Below are positions 9,222 to 20,618 of a stretch of DNA of 64,000 nt, piece by piece (within the stretch, counting starts at the first letter, position 1; each line of letters opens with the position of its first letter). The notes beneath the pieces are model-generated. The model did no database searches. It had not been told where the DNA came from and was given only the letters and a program-made list of their open reading frames with translations. The translations under genes and the position numbers were made by a program. This stretch comes from Frigidibacter mobilis (lineage in GTDB: Bacteria; Pseudomonadota; Alphaproteobacteria; Rhodobacterales; Rhodobacteraceae), in assembly GCF_001620265.1 (NCBI RefSeq), contig NZ_CP012661.1, positions 3,516,501 to 3,580,500 of the forward strand. The letters are read 5' to 3'.

Positions 9222-10940
9222 TCAGAACAGCCCGTCGATCTCGCCCGCGGCGTTCAGGCGGATGCTTTCGGCGGCAGGCACCCGGGGCAGGCCCGGCATC
9301 GTCATGATCTCGCCGCAGATCGCCACCACGAAACCCGCCCCCGCCGCCAGCCGCACCTCGCGCAGCGGCACGGAATGTCCCGACGGGGCGCCGCGCCGGG
9401 TGGGATCGGTGGAGAAGGAGTACTGCGTCTTGGCGATGCAGACCGGCAGATGCCCATGCCCCGCCGCCTCCCAGGCCGCAAGCTGCTCGCGGATGCCGGC
9501 TTCGGGCACCACCTCGGCGGCGTGATAGATCCGCGTCGCCACAGTCTCGATCTTGGCCAGCAGCGGCATATCGTCGGAGTAGAGCGGCGCGAAGCTGGAG
9601 GGCTCTGCGGCCAGCTCCACCACGACGCGGGCCAGATCCTCTGCCCCGGCGCCGCCTTCCGCCCAGTGCCGGCACAGCACTGCCTGCACGCCCTGCGCCG
9701 CGCAGAAGGCCTGCACCGCCGCCAGTTCTGCGGCCGTGTCGCCGGTGAAATGGTTGATCGCCACCACCACCGGCACGCCAAAGCCGCGCGTGTTGGCGAT
9801 GTGGCGGCCGAGGTTGGCGCAGCCCCGTTCCACCGCCGCCACATCCTCGGGGCCAAGGTCGGCGCGCGCGGTGCCGCCGTTCATCTTCAGCGCCCGAACC
9901 GTCGCCACGATCACCGCCGCGGCAGGCGCCAGCCCGGCCTTGCGGCACTTGATGTCGAAGAACTTCTCGGCGCCAAGGTCGGCGCCAAAGCCCGCCTCCG
10001 TCACCACATAATCCGCCAGCCGCAGCGCGGTGCGGGTGGCGATGACCGAGTTGCAGCCATGCGCGATATTGGCGAAGGGCCCGCCATGCACGAAGGCCGG
10101 CGTATGCTCCAGCGTCTGCACGAGGTTGGGCTGCATCGCCTCCTTCAGCAGCACGGTCATCGCACCCTCGGCCTTGAGGTCGCGGGCGTGGACAGGGCTT
10201 AGGTCACGGCGCGCGCCGATGACGATGGCCCCAAGCCGCTGCTGCAGGTCTTCCAGGTCGCGCGCCAGGCACAGGATCGCCATGACCTCCGAGGCGACCG
10301 TGATGTCGAACCCGGTTTGCCGCGGAAAGCCGTTGCGCACCCCGCCAAGCCCCACCACCATGTCGCGCAGCGCCCGGTCGTTCATGTCCATCACCCGCCG
10401 CCAGGTGATGCGGCGCGGGTCGATATCCAGCGCATTGCCCCAGTAGAGGTGATTGTCGATCAGCGCCGCCAGCAGGTTATGCGCCGCGGTAATCGCGTGG
10501 AAATCGCCGGTGAAGTGCAGGTTCATCTCGTCCATCGGCACGATCTGGGCCATGCCGCCGCCCGCGGCCCCACCCTTCATGCCGAAGTTCGGGCCAAGGC
10601 TGGCCTCGCGGATGCAGATCGCCGTGCGCTTGCCGATCCGCGCCAGCGCGTCGCCCAGGCCCACGGTCGTGGTGGTCTTGCCCTCGCCCGCCGGGGTCGG
10701 GCTGATCGCCGTCACCAGGATCAGCTTGCCCTCGGGCCGCCCCTCCAGCCCCGAGACGAAGCCCTGCGCGACCTTGGCCTTGTCATGGCCATAGGGGATC
10801 AGGGCCTCTTCGGGGATGCCCAGCTTCGCCCCGATCTCGCGGATCGGGCGTTTCACCGCCACACGGGCGATTTCGATATCCGATCTGCCACCGACTGATC
10901 TGCCGCCGACTGATCTGCCATCGTCTGATTTGACTGCCAC
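9222..10940 (-). CDS. fhs: Formate--tetrahydrofolate ligase
   Basis: It makes 10-formyl-THF from formate, THF and ATP. I choose the GTG at 10940 because CGGAGGG lies six bases before it; an ATG seven codons upstream has no such site. The product is 572 residues. The P-loop [11 protein letters not shown] falls at residues 81-91, and [21 protein letters not shown] and [13 protein letters not shown] are family signatures. Residues 8-20 are an unusual insert in which RSVGG is repeated, encoded by a 15-bp tandem repeat. The usual core begins at SDIEIAR. folD lies downstream, so the genes interconvert formate and C1-THF. Confidence 0.95.
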   Translation of the reverse strand: MAVKSDDGRSVGGRSVGGRSDIEIARVAVKRPIREIGAKLGIPEEALIPYGHDKAKVAQGFVSGLEGRPEGKLILVTAISPTPAGEGKTTTTVGLGDALARIGKRTAICIREASLGPNFGMKGGAAGGGMAQIVPMDEMNLHFTGDFHAITAAHNLLAALIDNHLYWGNALDIDPRRITWRRVMDMNDRALRDMVVGLGGVRNGFPRQTGFDITVASEVMAILCLARDLEDLQQRLGAIVIGARRDLSPVHARDLKAEGAMTVLLKEAMQPNLVQTLEHTPAFVHGGPFANIAHGCNSVIATRTALRLADYVVTEAGFGADLGAEKFFDIKCRKAGLAPAAAVIVATVRALKMNGGTARADLGPEDVAAVERGCANLGRHIANTRGFGVPVVVAINHFTGDTAAELAAVQAFCAAQGVQAVLCRHWAEGGAGAEDLARVVVELAAEPSSFAPLYSDDMPLLAKIETVATRIYHAAEVVPEAGIREQLAAWEAAGHGHLPVCIAKTQYSFSTDPTRRGAPSGHSVPLREVRLAAGAGFVVAICGEIMTMPGLPRVPAAESIRLNAAGEIDGLF

Positions 10941-10941
10941 T
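10882..10941 (-). repeat. 15-bp tandem repeat in the 5' end of fhs
   Basis: Three near-identical 15-base units follow each other on the plus strand: GATCTGCCACCGACT (10882-10896), GATCTGCCGCCGACT (10897-10911) and GATCTGCCATCGTCT (10912-10926). A degraded fourth unit runs to 10941. Because 15 is a multiple of three, copy-number change adds or removes five residues without breaking the frame. The repeat encodes the RSVGG-type N-terminal extension of Fhs and reaches the GTG start. Confidence 0.9.
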
Positions 10942-11176
10942 GGTCCCTCCGGGCGTCTCATGCGCCTTCCCTGCCAAGCGCCTTACTGTATCACAAGCCA
11001 CGGTCGCACAGGTTTGCGACCGATGCGGCACGGAATCCGCCCCGCTCCGCGATGCCGCAGCGCCGATCGGAAACATGGGGCGTGCTGCGGGGAATGTGGC
11101 GATGCGCGGAACTTCGCCGGTTCTGCCGCGTTGAGCCTGCGAAGACGCCGACAAGATCAACCGCAGGAGACTTGCC

Positions 11177-11257
11177 ATGCGCGCCGCAACCATCGCCATC
11201 AATCTCGGCTTCGGCCTGGGACTCGCCCTCGCCTCGGCCTTCCTCGTCCTGATCTAG
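11177..11257 (+). CDS. Tiny single-span membrane peptide (26 aa)
   Basis: An ATG at 11177 is preceded by CAGGAGACTTGCC, a good ribosome-binding site at correct spacing. It opens a 26-codon frame ending in TAG. After MRAAT the peptide is almost wholly hydrophobic (AINLGFGLGLALASAFLVLI), enough for one membrane helix with the positive end inside. It lies alone between the divergent fhs gene and the convergent MOSC gene, whose stop is 6 bp away. A short GGGGCTCAGCCCC palindrome follows the stop. I know of no characterised homologue. The site and composition argue that it is translated, but this is inference. Confidence 0.55.
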   Translation: MRAATIAINLGFGLGLALASAFLVLI

Positions 11258-11262
11258 GGGGC

Positions 11263-11859
11263 TCAGCCCCGCACCTCGGCCAGATGTGCCCAGACCGGCT
11301 GATCGGGCACATGCAGGCGCAGGCGGTCCCCCAGCCGGAACACCCCTTCCCGCTCCACCCAGGCCGTGATGCCGCGCCGCCCCTTGGCGGCGGGCTTGAA
11401 CAGCTTGCCCGCCCCCGGCGTCGCCGCCTCGATCACCTTCGCCGGCAGCGTGCAGGGGCGATTTTCGAGATCCACGACCAGCGTCGCCCCGCTTTCGGCC
11501 TGCAGGCGCGATGACGGCGGCAGGTGGCTGAAATCCGGGATGCCCTCCACCACCATGCTCGCGCCCAGCCAGGCCGGGTCAAGGCTTTCCAGCCCCATCC
11601 CGGCGGCGATGGCCGCCAGCTCTTCCTGCGAGACGATGGAGAACTGCCGCGTGTTGCGGATTTCCGTATTGCGCGGATATTGGGCCAGCACGCGCGAGCA
11701 GGAGGGGCGCGTCAGCCCCGCATGTTCCTCGCCCGCCACCCCGGCAAAACTCGCCTGCAGCTCGGGCAGCGGCGTCGCGGCCAGAGTTGTGGCGCGGTCG
11801 TCGACGCGGCCCAGCCACAGGATGGTGCCGTAGATATCGCAGGGTTTCAGCACGGACAT
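11263..11859 (-). CDS. MOSC domain-containing protein
   Basis: The product is 198 residues, from an ATG with GGAG six bases upstream. It matches short bacterial MOSC (molybdenum cofactor sulfurase C-terminal) proteins. It has an N-terminal strand with LWLGRVDD, a central segment of the type TEIRNTRQFSIVSQEELAAIA, and a C-terminal beta-barrel containing ENRPCTLPAKVIEA, whose cysteine may be the persulfide-binding residue. KGRRGITAWVEREGVFRLGDRLRL closes the domain. The substrate is unknown; sulfur delivery to a metallo-enzyme or detoxification of N-hydroxylated compounds are options known for the family. It follows tam by 12 bp on the same strand. Confidence 0.78.
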   Translation of the reverse strand: MSVLKPCDIYGTILWLGRVDDRATTLAATPLPELQASFAGVAGEEHAGLTRPSCSRVLAQYPRNTEIRNTRQFSIVSQEELAAIAAGMGLESLDPAWLGASMVVEGIPDFSHLPPSSRLQAESGATLVVDLENRPCTLPAKVIEAATPGAGKLFKPAAKGRRGITAWVEREGVFRLGDRLRLHVPDQPVWAHLAEVRG

Positions 11860-11871
11860 GGAAAGCTCCGG

Positions 11872-12663
11872 TCAGAACGGATGCGCAGGCATCTGCAGCA
11901 CGATGAACAGCCGCCGGAACGGGAACAGCACAGAGCCGTCATCCTCGGCCGGATAGGCTGCGGCCAGGGCCTCGTCATAGCGCGCGACAAAGGCCTCGGC
12001 CTCGGCGGGGGACAGCTTGTCCATGAACGGCCGCATCGCCGTAGCCTCGGTAAAGCGCCGCACCGGATGCCCCGCGCCGCCGGGCAGCAGCCGCTGGATA
12101 TAGTCGGTCTCCCAGATATTCAGCACGGCCAGCGGGGCCAGCAGCCGGTGATAGTCGACCGGGGCCCGCACCGGCGGGTGCCAATCCACGAAATCGAAGC
12201 GGTCCGGGAACATGTCGGCGGCGAACTCGCGCAGGAAGCGATGCGAAGGCGCGCCATGCTGGCGCGGCATCTGTACCGCCAGCGTGCCGCCCAGTGCCAG
12301 CAGTCCGGCGAGCCGCGGCAGCAGGGTCCCGTGATCGCCCAGCCATTGCAGCGCGGCGTTCGAGAAGATCAGCGCCGGCGGCGCGGCCGGCTCCCAGGTC
12401 GCGGCATCCTCGGCCAGGCAGCGCCGATAGGCGCCGGTCGCGGCGGCCTCGGCCAGCATCGCCGGGGATTGGTCGATGCCGATCAGCTTGCGGGCCGGGA
12501 ACATCGCCGCCAGCGCCGGCCCCACGGCGCCATTGCCGCAGCCAAGGTCGATCACGTCGCCTTCGGGCAGGTCATGCACCTGTGCCAGCAGATCCAGCGC
12601 CGGTCGCAGGCGCAGGCCCCGAAACCGGGCATAGGTCTCGGGGCTCCAGTCCTTGCTGGCCAT
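11872..12663 (-). CDS. tam: Trans-aconitate 2-methyltransferase
   Basis: The 263-residue protein is a class I SAM-dependent methyltransferase. VIDLGCGNGAVGPALA at residues 37-52 is the SAM-binding loop, IGIDQSPAML supplies the acidic residue for the ribose, and IFSNAALQWLGDH is the Tam-type motif IV. QMPRQHGAPSH and the ETDYIQRL segment match the Tam family over the full length. Tam methylates trans-aconitate, an inhibitory side product of aconitase, using SAM in the cytoplasm. The gene starts 3 bp after the ftsH stop, so it is probably read from the ftsH transcript. Confidence 0.88.
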   Translation of the reverse strand: MASKDWSPETYARFRGLRLRPALDLLAQVHDLPEGDVIDLGCGNGAVGPALAAMFPARKLIGIDQSPAMLAEAAATGAYRRCLAEDAATWEPAAPPALIFSNAALQWLGDHGTLLPRLAGLLALGGTLAVQMPRQHGAPSHRFLREFAADMFPDRFDFVDWHPPVRAPVDYHRLLAPLAVLNIWETDYIQRLLPGGAGHPVRRFTEATAMRPFMDKLSPAEAEAFVARYDEALAAAYPAEDDGSVLFPFRRLFIVLQMPAHPF

Positions 12664-12666
12664 GCG

Positions 12667-14574
<1,908 letters not shown>

Positions 14575-14664
14575 GGGGGAAACCTCCATTTGTGCGGACA
14601 GCCCCGCGCCGTTGGCGGCACGTTGTGTCACTTGCCGTTCAAAATAGGGATTTGACGGTCAGGT

Positions 14665-15909
14665 TCAATCCAAGATCAGCGATTGGAAGAAGTCCTCTTC
14701 GCCGCAGGCCAGCTCTGCGCGCCAACCCGCCGAGCGCCCGGCCAGTGGCGCCGCGACCAGATCGCCTGCGCACCACACCGCCGGGGTTGCGGCCAGCGCG
14801 GCATGGGGTCTGCCGGTCTCGCGCCAGCCCGGGCAGAGCGCCAGCCCGGCAGACCCAAGCGCGCGAATCTCACCCCCCTCCGCGGCGGGGCCGTGAAGCC
14901 GCCAGCGCCCGTCCCAAAGCGCGCCCGGCGCCGCGACGCTCCTCGCCACCGCCTGCGGCTCGCGCGTCAGGCGCAGGCCGCCCGCCTCGGGCAGCAGCAG
15001 ACAACCGGCCAGCGTTGCGGGCGTGCCGCCCTGCGCCGCCGCCAGCGCCGCCCGCAACGCGACCAGCCGCGGGCGGTAGTCGCCGCCGCCGATCCAGCGC
15101 AGGGCTTGGGCAGCAATCCGCAGCCGCGTCTCCTCGGGCAGGCCGGCAAAGCCCGCCGCCAGCACCACATCGCCCGCGTCGATGCGCGCCAGTGCCCGCG
15201 CCGCCGCCTGCGCCGCCTGCGCCAGCGCCTCCCGCGCCATCCGCATCCGCGCCGCGGTGTCCAGCAACCCCGCCACGTCCAGCCCCAGCGGAGCCAGTTC
15301 CGCCAGCGTCTGCCGCGCCTTCACCCGGTCAAAGCGCGCATCGTCGTTCGAAGGGTCCTCGGCCCAGCCGATCCCGTGCGCCCGCAGCCAGTCCCGCAAC
15401 GCCGCGCGACGCAGCCCCAGCAGCGGGCGCAGCCACAGCACGCCCCCCGCCTGCCGCTGCGCCGCCATCCCCGACAGCCCATCCACCCCCGACCCACGCG
15501 CCAGCCGCAGCAGCACGGTTTCCGCCTGATCGTCGGCGGTATGGCCCAGGGCAACCGCCCCCAGCCCCTGCCCCGCCGCCCATTGCGCGATCAGCCGCTG
15601 CCGCGCCCGCCGCGCCGCGTCCTGCAGGTTGCCCCGCCGGTCCCAGCCCTGCCAGCGGAGCACCTGATGCGACACACCCAGCCCGGCGCAGGCCTCAGCT
15701 ACCGCCTTTGCCTCGGCTGCGGCCTCGTGCCGCAGCCCGTGATCCACCGTCACCGCCGCCAGATCCGGCCCCCCCCGGGCGCGCCAGACCGCCAGCAGAT
15801 GCAGCAACGCCACCGAATCGCCCCCACCCGACACGGCAACGCCCAGACGGTCGAACCGTCCGGGCGCCAGAGCCGCAATCATTGTCCGCAGCAGCGGGTC
15901 TTCCGTCAC
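14665..15909 (-). CDS. tilS: tRNA(Ile)-lysidine synthase
   Basis: TilS ligates lysine to C34 of the AUA-reading tRNA-Ile, an essential modification. I prefer a GTG start at 15909 with GAGAG upstream (414 residues); a TTG at 15936 inside the cpoB end is the alternative. The PP-loop SGGGDS at residues 27-32 binds ATP. VTVDHGLRHEAAAEA, LQDAARRARQRL and ALGHTADDQAETVLLRLARGSG are TilS signatures. The C-terminal part is Ala-rich and poorly conserved. The gene lies between cpoB and ftsH on the same strand with short spacers. Confidence 0.93.
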   Translation of the reverse strand: MTEDPLLRTMIAALAPGRFDRLGVAVSGGGDSVALLHLLAVWRARGGPDLAAVTVDHGLRHEAAAEAKAVAEACAGLGVSHQVLRWQGWDRRGNLQDAARRARQRLIAQWAAGQGLGAVALGHTADDQAETVLLRLARGSGVDGLSGMAAQRQAGGVLWLRPLLGLRRAALRDWLRAHGIGWAEDPSNDDARFDRVKARQTLAELAPLGLDVAGLLDTAARMRMAREALAQAAQAAARALARIDAGDVVLAAGFAGLPEETRLRIAAQALRWIGGGDYRPRLVALRAALAAAQGGTPATLAGCLLLPEAGGLRLTREPQAVARSVAAPGALWDGRWRLHGPAAEGGEIRALGSAGLALCPGWRETGRPHAALAATPAVWCAGDLVAAPLAGRSAGWRAELACGEEDFFQSLILD

Positions 15910-15922
15910 TGCACCATCACTC

Positions 15923-16756
15923 TCACTGGCAGCCAAGCGTGCGCATCTGCGAAGCCGCCTCGGCCGTGGCCAGATGGCCCGGAAAGCGCGCGCCGACCTC
16001 GGCCAGCGTCACGCAGGCCTCTTGCGTCTGGCCCAGCTTGCCAAGCGAGCTGCCAAGCCGCAGCAGGTTGTCGGCGGCGAACGCCCCGTCCGGGCTGCCC
16101 GAGAACCCCTCCAGATAGGCACGCGCGGCATTCGCCGTCTCGCCCAGCTTGGTCAGCGCCTCGCCGCGCAGATAATGCGCCTCGCCGGTCAGGGGGCCGC
16201 CCGTGTAGGTTTGCGTAAAGGTCGCAAAGAGGTCAGCGGCGCTGCGAAAGTCACCTTGATCGAGCACCGCCCGGGCCCGATCAAAGTCTGCCTGTTCACC
16301 CACCGCAAGCTCTGCCCCGCCCGAAGGCGGCGGGGTCGCGCCCGGCACCGGAAGCGCGGGTGCCGGGCTGCCCGCCTCGCCGCCAAGCATGGCGGTCACG
16401 GGAAGGTTGCCGATGTCGCAGCCTGCTTCCATCTCGCACAGCCGGAACTCCAGGTCGCCGACCCGGTTGGTGCCATCCGACACCACCCGGTCGATGCGGT
16501 TCTGCAGCGCTTCGGTCTGCGATGTCAGACGCGACAGCTCCGCCTCCATCGTGTTCATCCGGTCCAGCGCCGTCGCGCCGCCCGCGGCCTGCAACCCGCT
16601 GCCAGAGCTGACCAGCTCTGACTTCAGCGATAGCAGCATCGCGGCCAGCTGCGACAGCTCGGCCCGGATATCGGCCAGCGTTTCGGCCTTGGCCGCACCC
16701 GCAAGGGGGGCGGCCAGCGCAAACACGCACAGGGCAAGGCCCGGAAGCCGGATCAT
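15923..16756 (-). CDS. cpoB: Cell division coordinator CpoB (Tol-Pal system protein YbgF)
   Basis: This is a 277-residue periplasmic protein. It has an N-terminal signal peptide ending around AGAAKAE, then a coiled coil (about residues 30-100, with LSQLAAMLLSLKSEL and LTSQTEALQNRIDRV). The C-terminal domain consists of TPR repeats including FDRARAVLDQGDFRSAADLF and AHYLRGEALTKLGETANAARAY. CpoB coordinates the Tol machinery with peptidoglycan synthesis at the septum. It is 14 bp downstream of pal, the standard last gene of the tol-pal operon. Confidence 0.92.
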   Translation of the reverse strand: MIRLPGLALCVFALAAPLAGAAKAETLADIRAELSQLAAMLLSLKSELVSSGSGLQAAGGATALDRMNTMEAELSRLTSQTEALQNRIDRVVSDGTNRVGDLEFRLCEMEAGCDIGNLPVTAMLGGEAGSPAPALPVPGATPPPSGGAELAVGEQADFDRARAVLDQGDFRSAADLFATFTQTYTGGPLTGEAHYLRGEALTKLGETANAARAYLEGFSGSPDGAFAADNLLRLGSSLGKLGQTQEACVTLAEVGARFPGHLATAEAASQMRTLGCQ

Positions 16757-16770
16757 GGCGCCCCCCGTTC

Positions 16771-17295
16771 TCAGCTGCCCGCCCCGACCGAGATCACGGT
16801 CACGGCGCGGCGGTTCTGGGCATAGCAGCTTTCATCCGAACAGACCTGCAGCGGGCGTTCCTTGCCGTAGCTGACGGTCCGCAGACGGCTGGGCTGCACG
16901 CCCTGGCTGATGAGGAACTCCTGCACCGCGCTGGCGCGGCGGGCGCCAAGCGCCAAGTTGTATTCCCGCGTGCCCTGTTCGTCGGCATGGCCTTCGATGA
17001 TCGCGGTATATTGCGGGTGGCTGGCCAGCCACTGCCCCTGGCCGGTCAGGATCATCCGAGCCTCGGGGTTGATGGTGGACTGGTCCACCGCGAACAGCAC
17101 CCGATCACCCACGGTCTGCGCGAAATAGGCCGGTGAGTTCGGGTCATTGGCGCCGCCGAGGCCGGTGGAGCCGATGCCGCCAGCACCATAGCCGCCCGCG
17201 CCATTCGCCCCGCCCGCACCAAAGCGGTTGGGGTTGTTGCAGGCTGCCAGCGCCAGCGCGCCGATCAGAAGAAGGGCCGAAGAGTGCAGTCTCAT
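16771..17295 (-). CDS. pal: Peptidoglycan-associated lipoprotein Pal
   Basis: The 174-residue precursor has a signal peptide with lipobox LAAC, so Cys19 would be lipidated and anchored in the outer membrane. A Gly/Asn-rich linker follows. The OmpA-like domain starts around residue 60 and contains ILTGQGQWLASHPQY, EGHADEQGTREYNLALGARR and RLRTVSYGKERP, which bind diaminopimelate in peptidoglycan. Pal links the outer membrane to the wall and to TolB. A 111-bp spacer from tolB carries a direct repeat and may hold an internal promoter. Confidence 0.95.
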   Translation of the reverse strand: MRLHSSALLLIGALALAACNNPNRFGAGGANGAGGYGAGGIGSTGLGGANDPNSPAYFAQTVGDRVLFAVDQSTINPEARMILTGQGQWLASHPQYTAIIEGHADEQGTREYNLALGARRASAVQEFLISQGVQPSRLRTVSYGKERPLQVCSDESCYAQNRRAVTVISVGAGS

Positions 17296-17315
17296 GTCGT
17301 TCCGCCTGTGTTTAT

Positions 17316-17358
17316 TGGCCTTTGGCCATCAAATATGTTCAGTGGCCTTTGGCCGTCA
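17316..17358. repeat. 16-bp direct repeat upstream of pal
   Basis: TGGCCTTTGGCCATCA (17316-17331) is repeated with one change as TGGCCTTTGGCCGTCA (17343-17358), an offset of 27 bp. Each copy is itself built from two TGGCC blocks. Both copies lie 21-63 bp before the pal start codon, where a promoter or regulator site could be. The spacing is about 2.5 helical turns, so it may or may not be a protein-binding pair. Confidence 0.7.
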
Positions 17359-17406
17359 GGGTATCATCCCGGCGGGGCATTGGAAACGCCCCTCCAGCAA
17401 GGCAGG

Positions 17407-18732
17407 TCACGGCAGCAGCGGCGACCATGCCGGGTCCGAGGCCGCGCCCGCCGTCGCCACCGCCTTGAGGTTCCGCCCGGTGATATCCACCGAGTAGAGC
17501 CGCGGCTCACCGCCCGCGCCCGCGCTTTCGCGGGTAAACATGATGACCCGGCCATTCGGCGCCCAGGTCGGGCCCTCGTCAAGGAACGAGGCCGTGAGCA
17601 GCCGCTCCTCCGAACCGTCGGTGCGCATCACGCCGATGTGAAAACGGCCCTGATGCTGCTTGGTGAAGGCGATCAGGTCGCCCCGCGGCGACCAGACCGG
17701 GGTGCCATAGCGCCCTTGGCCAAAGCTGATCCGCGTCGGCTCACCGCCCGAGGCGGACATGATGTAAAGCTGCTGGGTGCCCGAACGGTCGCTCTCGAAC
17801 ACGATGCGGCTGCCATCGGGGCTGTAGGACGGGCCGGTCTCAATGGCGGGGGTGTTAGTCAGCCGCACCGACTGGCCCGTACCCAGGTCCATCTTCCAGA
17901 TATCGGTATTGCCGCCCTGCTCCAGCGAATAGACTACCTGCCGCCCGTCGGGAGAAAAGCGCGGGGCGAAGGTCATGGTGCCCGGGGTTTCGGGCAGCAG
18001 CTGCGAGGTGACGGAGGCCACGTTCAGCAGCTTGATCCGCGGAAAGCCGGTTTCGAAGGTGGTGTACAGCACCCGGTCGCCGGTGGGCGAAAAGCGCGGC
18101 GCCAGCACGATGGTGCTGCTGTCAGTCAGGTACTGCACATTGGCGCCGTCGTAATCCATCACGCCCAGCCGTTTCTGGCGCTGGTCCTTGGGGCCGGCCT
18201 CGGCCACGAACACCACCCGGCTGTCGAAATAGCCGCTCTCGCCGGTGATCCGGCTATAGGCGGCATCGGCAACCTTGTGGGCCATCCGGCGCCAGCTGGC
18301 GGTGGTGGCGGCAAATTGCAACCCCTCGCCCAGTTGCTGGCCCGAATACACGTCATAAAGCCGGAACTTCACCGTCAGCCGGTCTCCCGAGACCGACACC
18401 GCCCCGGTAATCAGCGCCTCGGCATTCACGGCCTTCCAGTCGGCATAGCCGATGGGCGCGTCAAAGCTGGTGACGCGGGCGATATGGGCCGAGGCCGGGA
18501 TCTCGCGGAACAGCCCCGTTCCGCTCAGGTCGGAGGCGACAACGCGCGAGATGTCGGCGGCGTATTGCTGGGCGGCGGCATTCTCGGCCACGAAGGCCGG
18601 CACCGCATAGGGCAGGGGCTCGATCACGCCCTCGGTGATTTCCAGCCGCAGCGGCCCATCCTGCGCCACCACCGGCGCCGCGGCGAGCGCTGCGCCGGCA
18701 AGTGCCAGCGCCCATGTCAAACTGCGAAGCAT
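17407..18732 (-). CDS. tolB: Tol-Pal system beta-propeller protein TolB
   Basis: I start at the ATG at 18732, which gives a clean signal peptide ([16 protein letters not shown]...PVVAQ); the frame remains open far upstream but without coding features. The 441-residue periplasmic protein has an N-terminal domain and then PD40-type propeller repeats such as [38 protein letters not shown] and [19 protein letters not shown]. TolB binds Pal and TolA and helps constrict the outer membrane during division. A 176-bp gap separates it from tolA. Confidence 0.95.
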   Translation of the reverse strand: MLRSLTWALALAGAALAAAPVVAQDGPLRLEITEGVIEPLPYAVPAFVAENAAAQQYAADISRVVASDLSGTGLFREIPASAHIARVTSFDAPIGYADWKAVNAEALITGAVSVSGDRLTVKFRLYDVYSGQQLGEGLQFAATTASWRRMAHKVADAAYSRITGESGYFDSRVVFVAEAGPKDQRQKRLGVMDYDGANVQYLTDSSTIVLAPRFSPTGDRVLYTTFETGFPRIKLLNVASVTSQLLPETPGTMTFAPRFSPDGRQVVYSLEQGGNTDIWKMDLGTGQSVRLTNTPAIETGPSYSPDGSRIVFESDRSGTQQLYIMSASGGEPTRISFGQGRYGTPVWSPRGDLIAFTKQHQGRFHIGVMRTDGSEERLLTASFLDEGPTWAPNGRVIMFTRESAGAGGEPRLYSVDITGRNLKAVATAGAASDPAWSPLLP

Positions 18733-18908
18733 CGGCGTCACACCCTCTTTGTTGCGGGCCCTGTTAGCCGCCCTGAGAAACCCATCAAGTCTTGCAGCAG
18801 CATATGGCAAGGGCGCGACAGCCCCGGCCACAACTGCGTGACCAACCTGCGCCAGCGCGGATCGTTCCCCGATCCGGCCCGCAGGGGGCATTGCGAACAC
18901 GGCGCCCA

Positions 18909-20120
18909 TCACTTGATCCTCATGTTCGTCGGGTTGAAGATCATCTCGATCTCGTCCCACTGGTCATATTTCTCGGCCGGCAGGTTATAGCCATTCGCGC
19001 CGCAGCGGATGACCGCGCGCCGGGCCGCCTCATAGGCCTGCCGCGCCGCCGCATCGGACCCGCCCTCATAGCCCAGCATCGTGATGCTGCCGGCTTGCGG
19101 CCGCCCGTCGGGCGACATCAGCACCCGCAGCGTCACCGTCACCTGCAGCGCCTCGGACGATAGCGACCCGGTGTTCCAGCAGGCCTGCACGGCGACGCGC
19201 AGCGCATCCTTCTCGCCCGCGGTCATCGGCGGGCCGGAGGCGGCGCGGCCCTGCCCGGCCGCAGGCTTGGGCGCCTCGACCGGCGCCGCTTCGGCCAGGG
19301 CCTCGGCCAGCGCATCGGCCACCGCATCCTGGCGCGATGGCGCGGGCGCCGCAGGCGCTCGCGCAGCCGCGGCCGTCTCGGTAGGGGCCGGGCGCGCAGG
19401 CGCCGCCGGGCGCTGCCGGGGCCGCGGCGCCGCCGCGGGGGCAGAGCTTTCGGGGGCCTCGTCGGTCTCGGTTGCCTCGGTGATGATCTCGGTCGTCGCC
19501 TCTGGCGGCGCGGCCTCTTGCACGGGCGGTTCCGGCACCGGGTCGGGTTCGGGCGTCGGCTCGGGCACTGTCTCGGCGACCGGGGTTTCCGCAACCTGCG
19601 CATCGGGGGCGGGCGCCTCGGCGGGCGTCGGGGCGACCCGCGGCGCCGGGCGCGGCTTCGGCCGCGGGCTGATCTCGGTCAGGATCGTCGCGCTTGGCTC
19701 TTCGACCGGGGGCGTCGGGGGCGTCGGTGGGGCCTCGGGCACTTCGGGCATCGGCGGGGTCAGTTGGGTGACATCGGGGGCCGCATCGGGTTGCGGCGCG
19801 GGTTCCGGCGCCGGCGGCTCCGGCGTGACCTGCGCAGGCTCTGGCGCCCGCTCGGCCGGCGCCGCTTCGGGCTCGGGCGCCGCAGGTGCGGATGGCGCGG
19901 CAGGTTCGTCGGGCGAGGCCACGGGCGCACGGCTTGCCGCCGCCTCGGCCGCCGCCGAAATCGCCGCAAACTCGGTTTCCGACATCAGCGAGACCTCGGC
20001 CATCTCCACCGGCTCGTTCGGCTTGGGCTGGAACAGCCAGCCGCCAAGCGCGGCCCACAGGATCAACCCTGCATGGCCCGCTGCCGATACCGTGATGCCG
20101 ATTCTCTCCGGGCTCGCCAT
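18909..20120 (-). CDS. tolA: Cell envelope integrity protein TolA
   Basis: The 403-residue protein has one N-terminal membrane helix (about residues 10-30, [15 protein letters not shown]). A long central region rich in Pro, Ala and Glu (residues about 55-290) should be extended and span the periplasm. The C-terminal domain contains [20 protein letters not shown] and [19 protein letters not shown], with the paired cysteines of TolA domain III. TolA couples proton-motive force from TolQR to TolB-Pal. It is 9 bp downstream of tolR. Confidence 0.92.
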   Translation of the reverse strand: MASPERIGITVSAAGHAGLILWAALGGWLFQPKPNEPVEMAEVSLMSETEFAAISAAAEAAASRAPVASPDEPAAPSAPAAPEPEAAPAERAPEPAQVTPEPPAPEPAPQPDAAPDVTQLTPPMPEVPEAPPTPPTPPVEEPSATILTEISPRPKPRPAPRVAPTPAEAPAPDAQVAETPVAETVPEPTPEPDPVPEPPVQEAAPPEATTEIITEATETDEAPESSAPAAAPRPRQRPAAPARPAPTETAAAARAPAAPAPSRQDAVADALAEALAEAAPVEAPKPAAGQGRAASGPPMTAGEKDALRVAVQACWNTGSLSSEALQVTVTLRVLMSPDGRPQAGSITMLGYEGGSDAAARQAYEAARRAVIRCGANGYNLPAEKYDQWDEIEMIFNPTNMRIK

Positions 20121-20129
20121 TGGCTGCCT

Positions 20130-20615
20130 TTACTCGCTCGGGGCCGCTACCGCGCCATCGAACCGGGGGCCGCCCGCCTCGGTCACGAGGATGATCGAGG
20201 TGAAGCCGCCCGCATTCAGCGCGCCCATCACCTGCACCACACGTTCATAGGGGATCGACCCGTCGGCCCGCAGGAACAGCTTGTCGTCGGCCCGCTCGGC
20301 CGCAATGGCCCGCAGCTTCTCGATCAGCTCGTTCTCGGGCGTTTCGGTGTTCATTATCATCACCGGCCCTTCGGCGGTGATGGAAATCGTCAGCGGCTCT
20401 TCCTGCTGGGCCGGCACCGCCTGCGCGGCGGTCTTGGGCAGTTCCAGCGGCACGCCCACGGTCATCAGCGGCGCGGCAACCATGAAGATCACCAGCAGCA
20501 CCAGCATCACGTCCACGAAGGGCGTGATGTTGATCTCGCTCATCGCGGCCGGCTTGCCCCGCCGCCGCCCCCGCCGGCCGCCGCCGCCGGATTTTCTGAC
20601 CACACCCGCGCCCAT
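20130..20615 (-). CDS. tolR: Biopolymer transport protein TolR
   Basis: The 161-residue protein has a short basic N-terminus (RRGRRRGKPAAMSEINITP), then a single membrane helix VDVMLVLLVIFMVAAPLM. The aspartate at its start is the conserved proton-pathway residue of TolR/ExbD. The rest is periplasmic and binds peptidoglycan in homologues. It starts 3 bp after the tolQ stop. The assignment as TolR rather than ExbD rests on its place between tolQ and tolA. Confidence 0.94.
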   Translation of the reverse strand: MGAGVVRKSGGGGRRGRRRGKPAAMSEINITPFVDVMLVLLVIFMVAAPLMTVGVPLELPKTAAQAVPAQQEEPLTISITAEGPVMIMNTETPENELIEKLRAIAAERADDKLFLRADGSIPYERVVQVMGALNAGGFTSIILVTEAGGPRFDGAVAAPSE

Positions 20616-20618
20616 GCC

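Noticed and set aside
10882..10941. Short regularly spaced repeats as a CRISPR array
   Set aside because: The units are contiguous 15-mers without spacers, lie inside a coding region in frame, and no cas gene is near.
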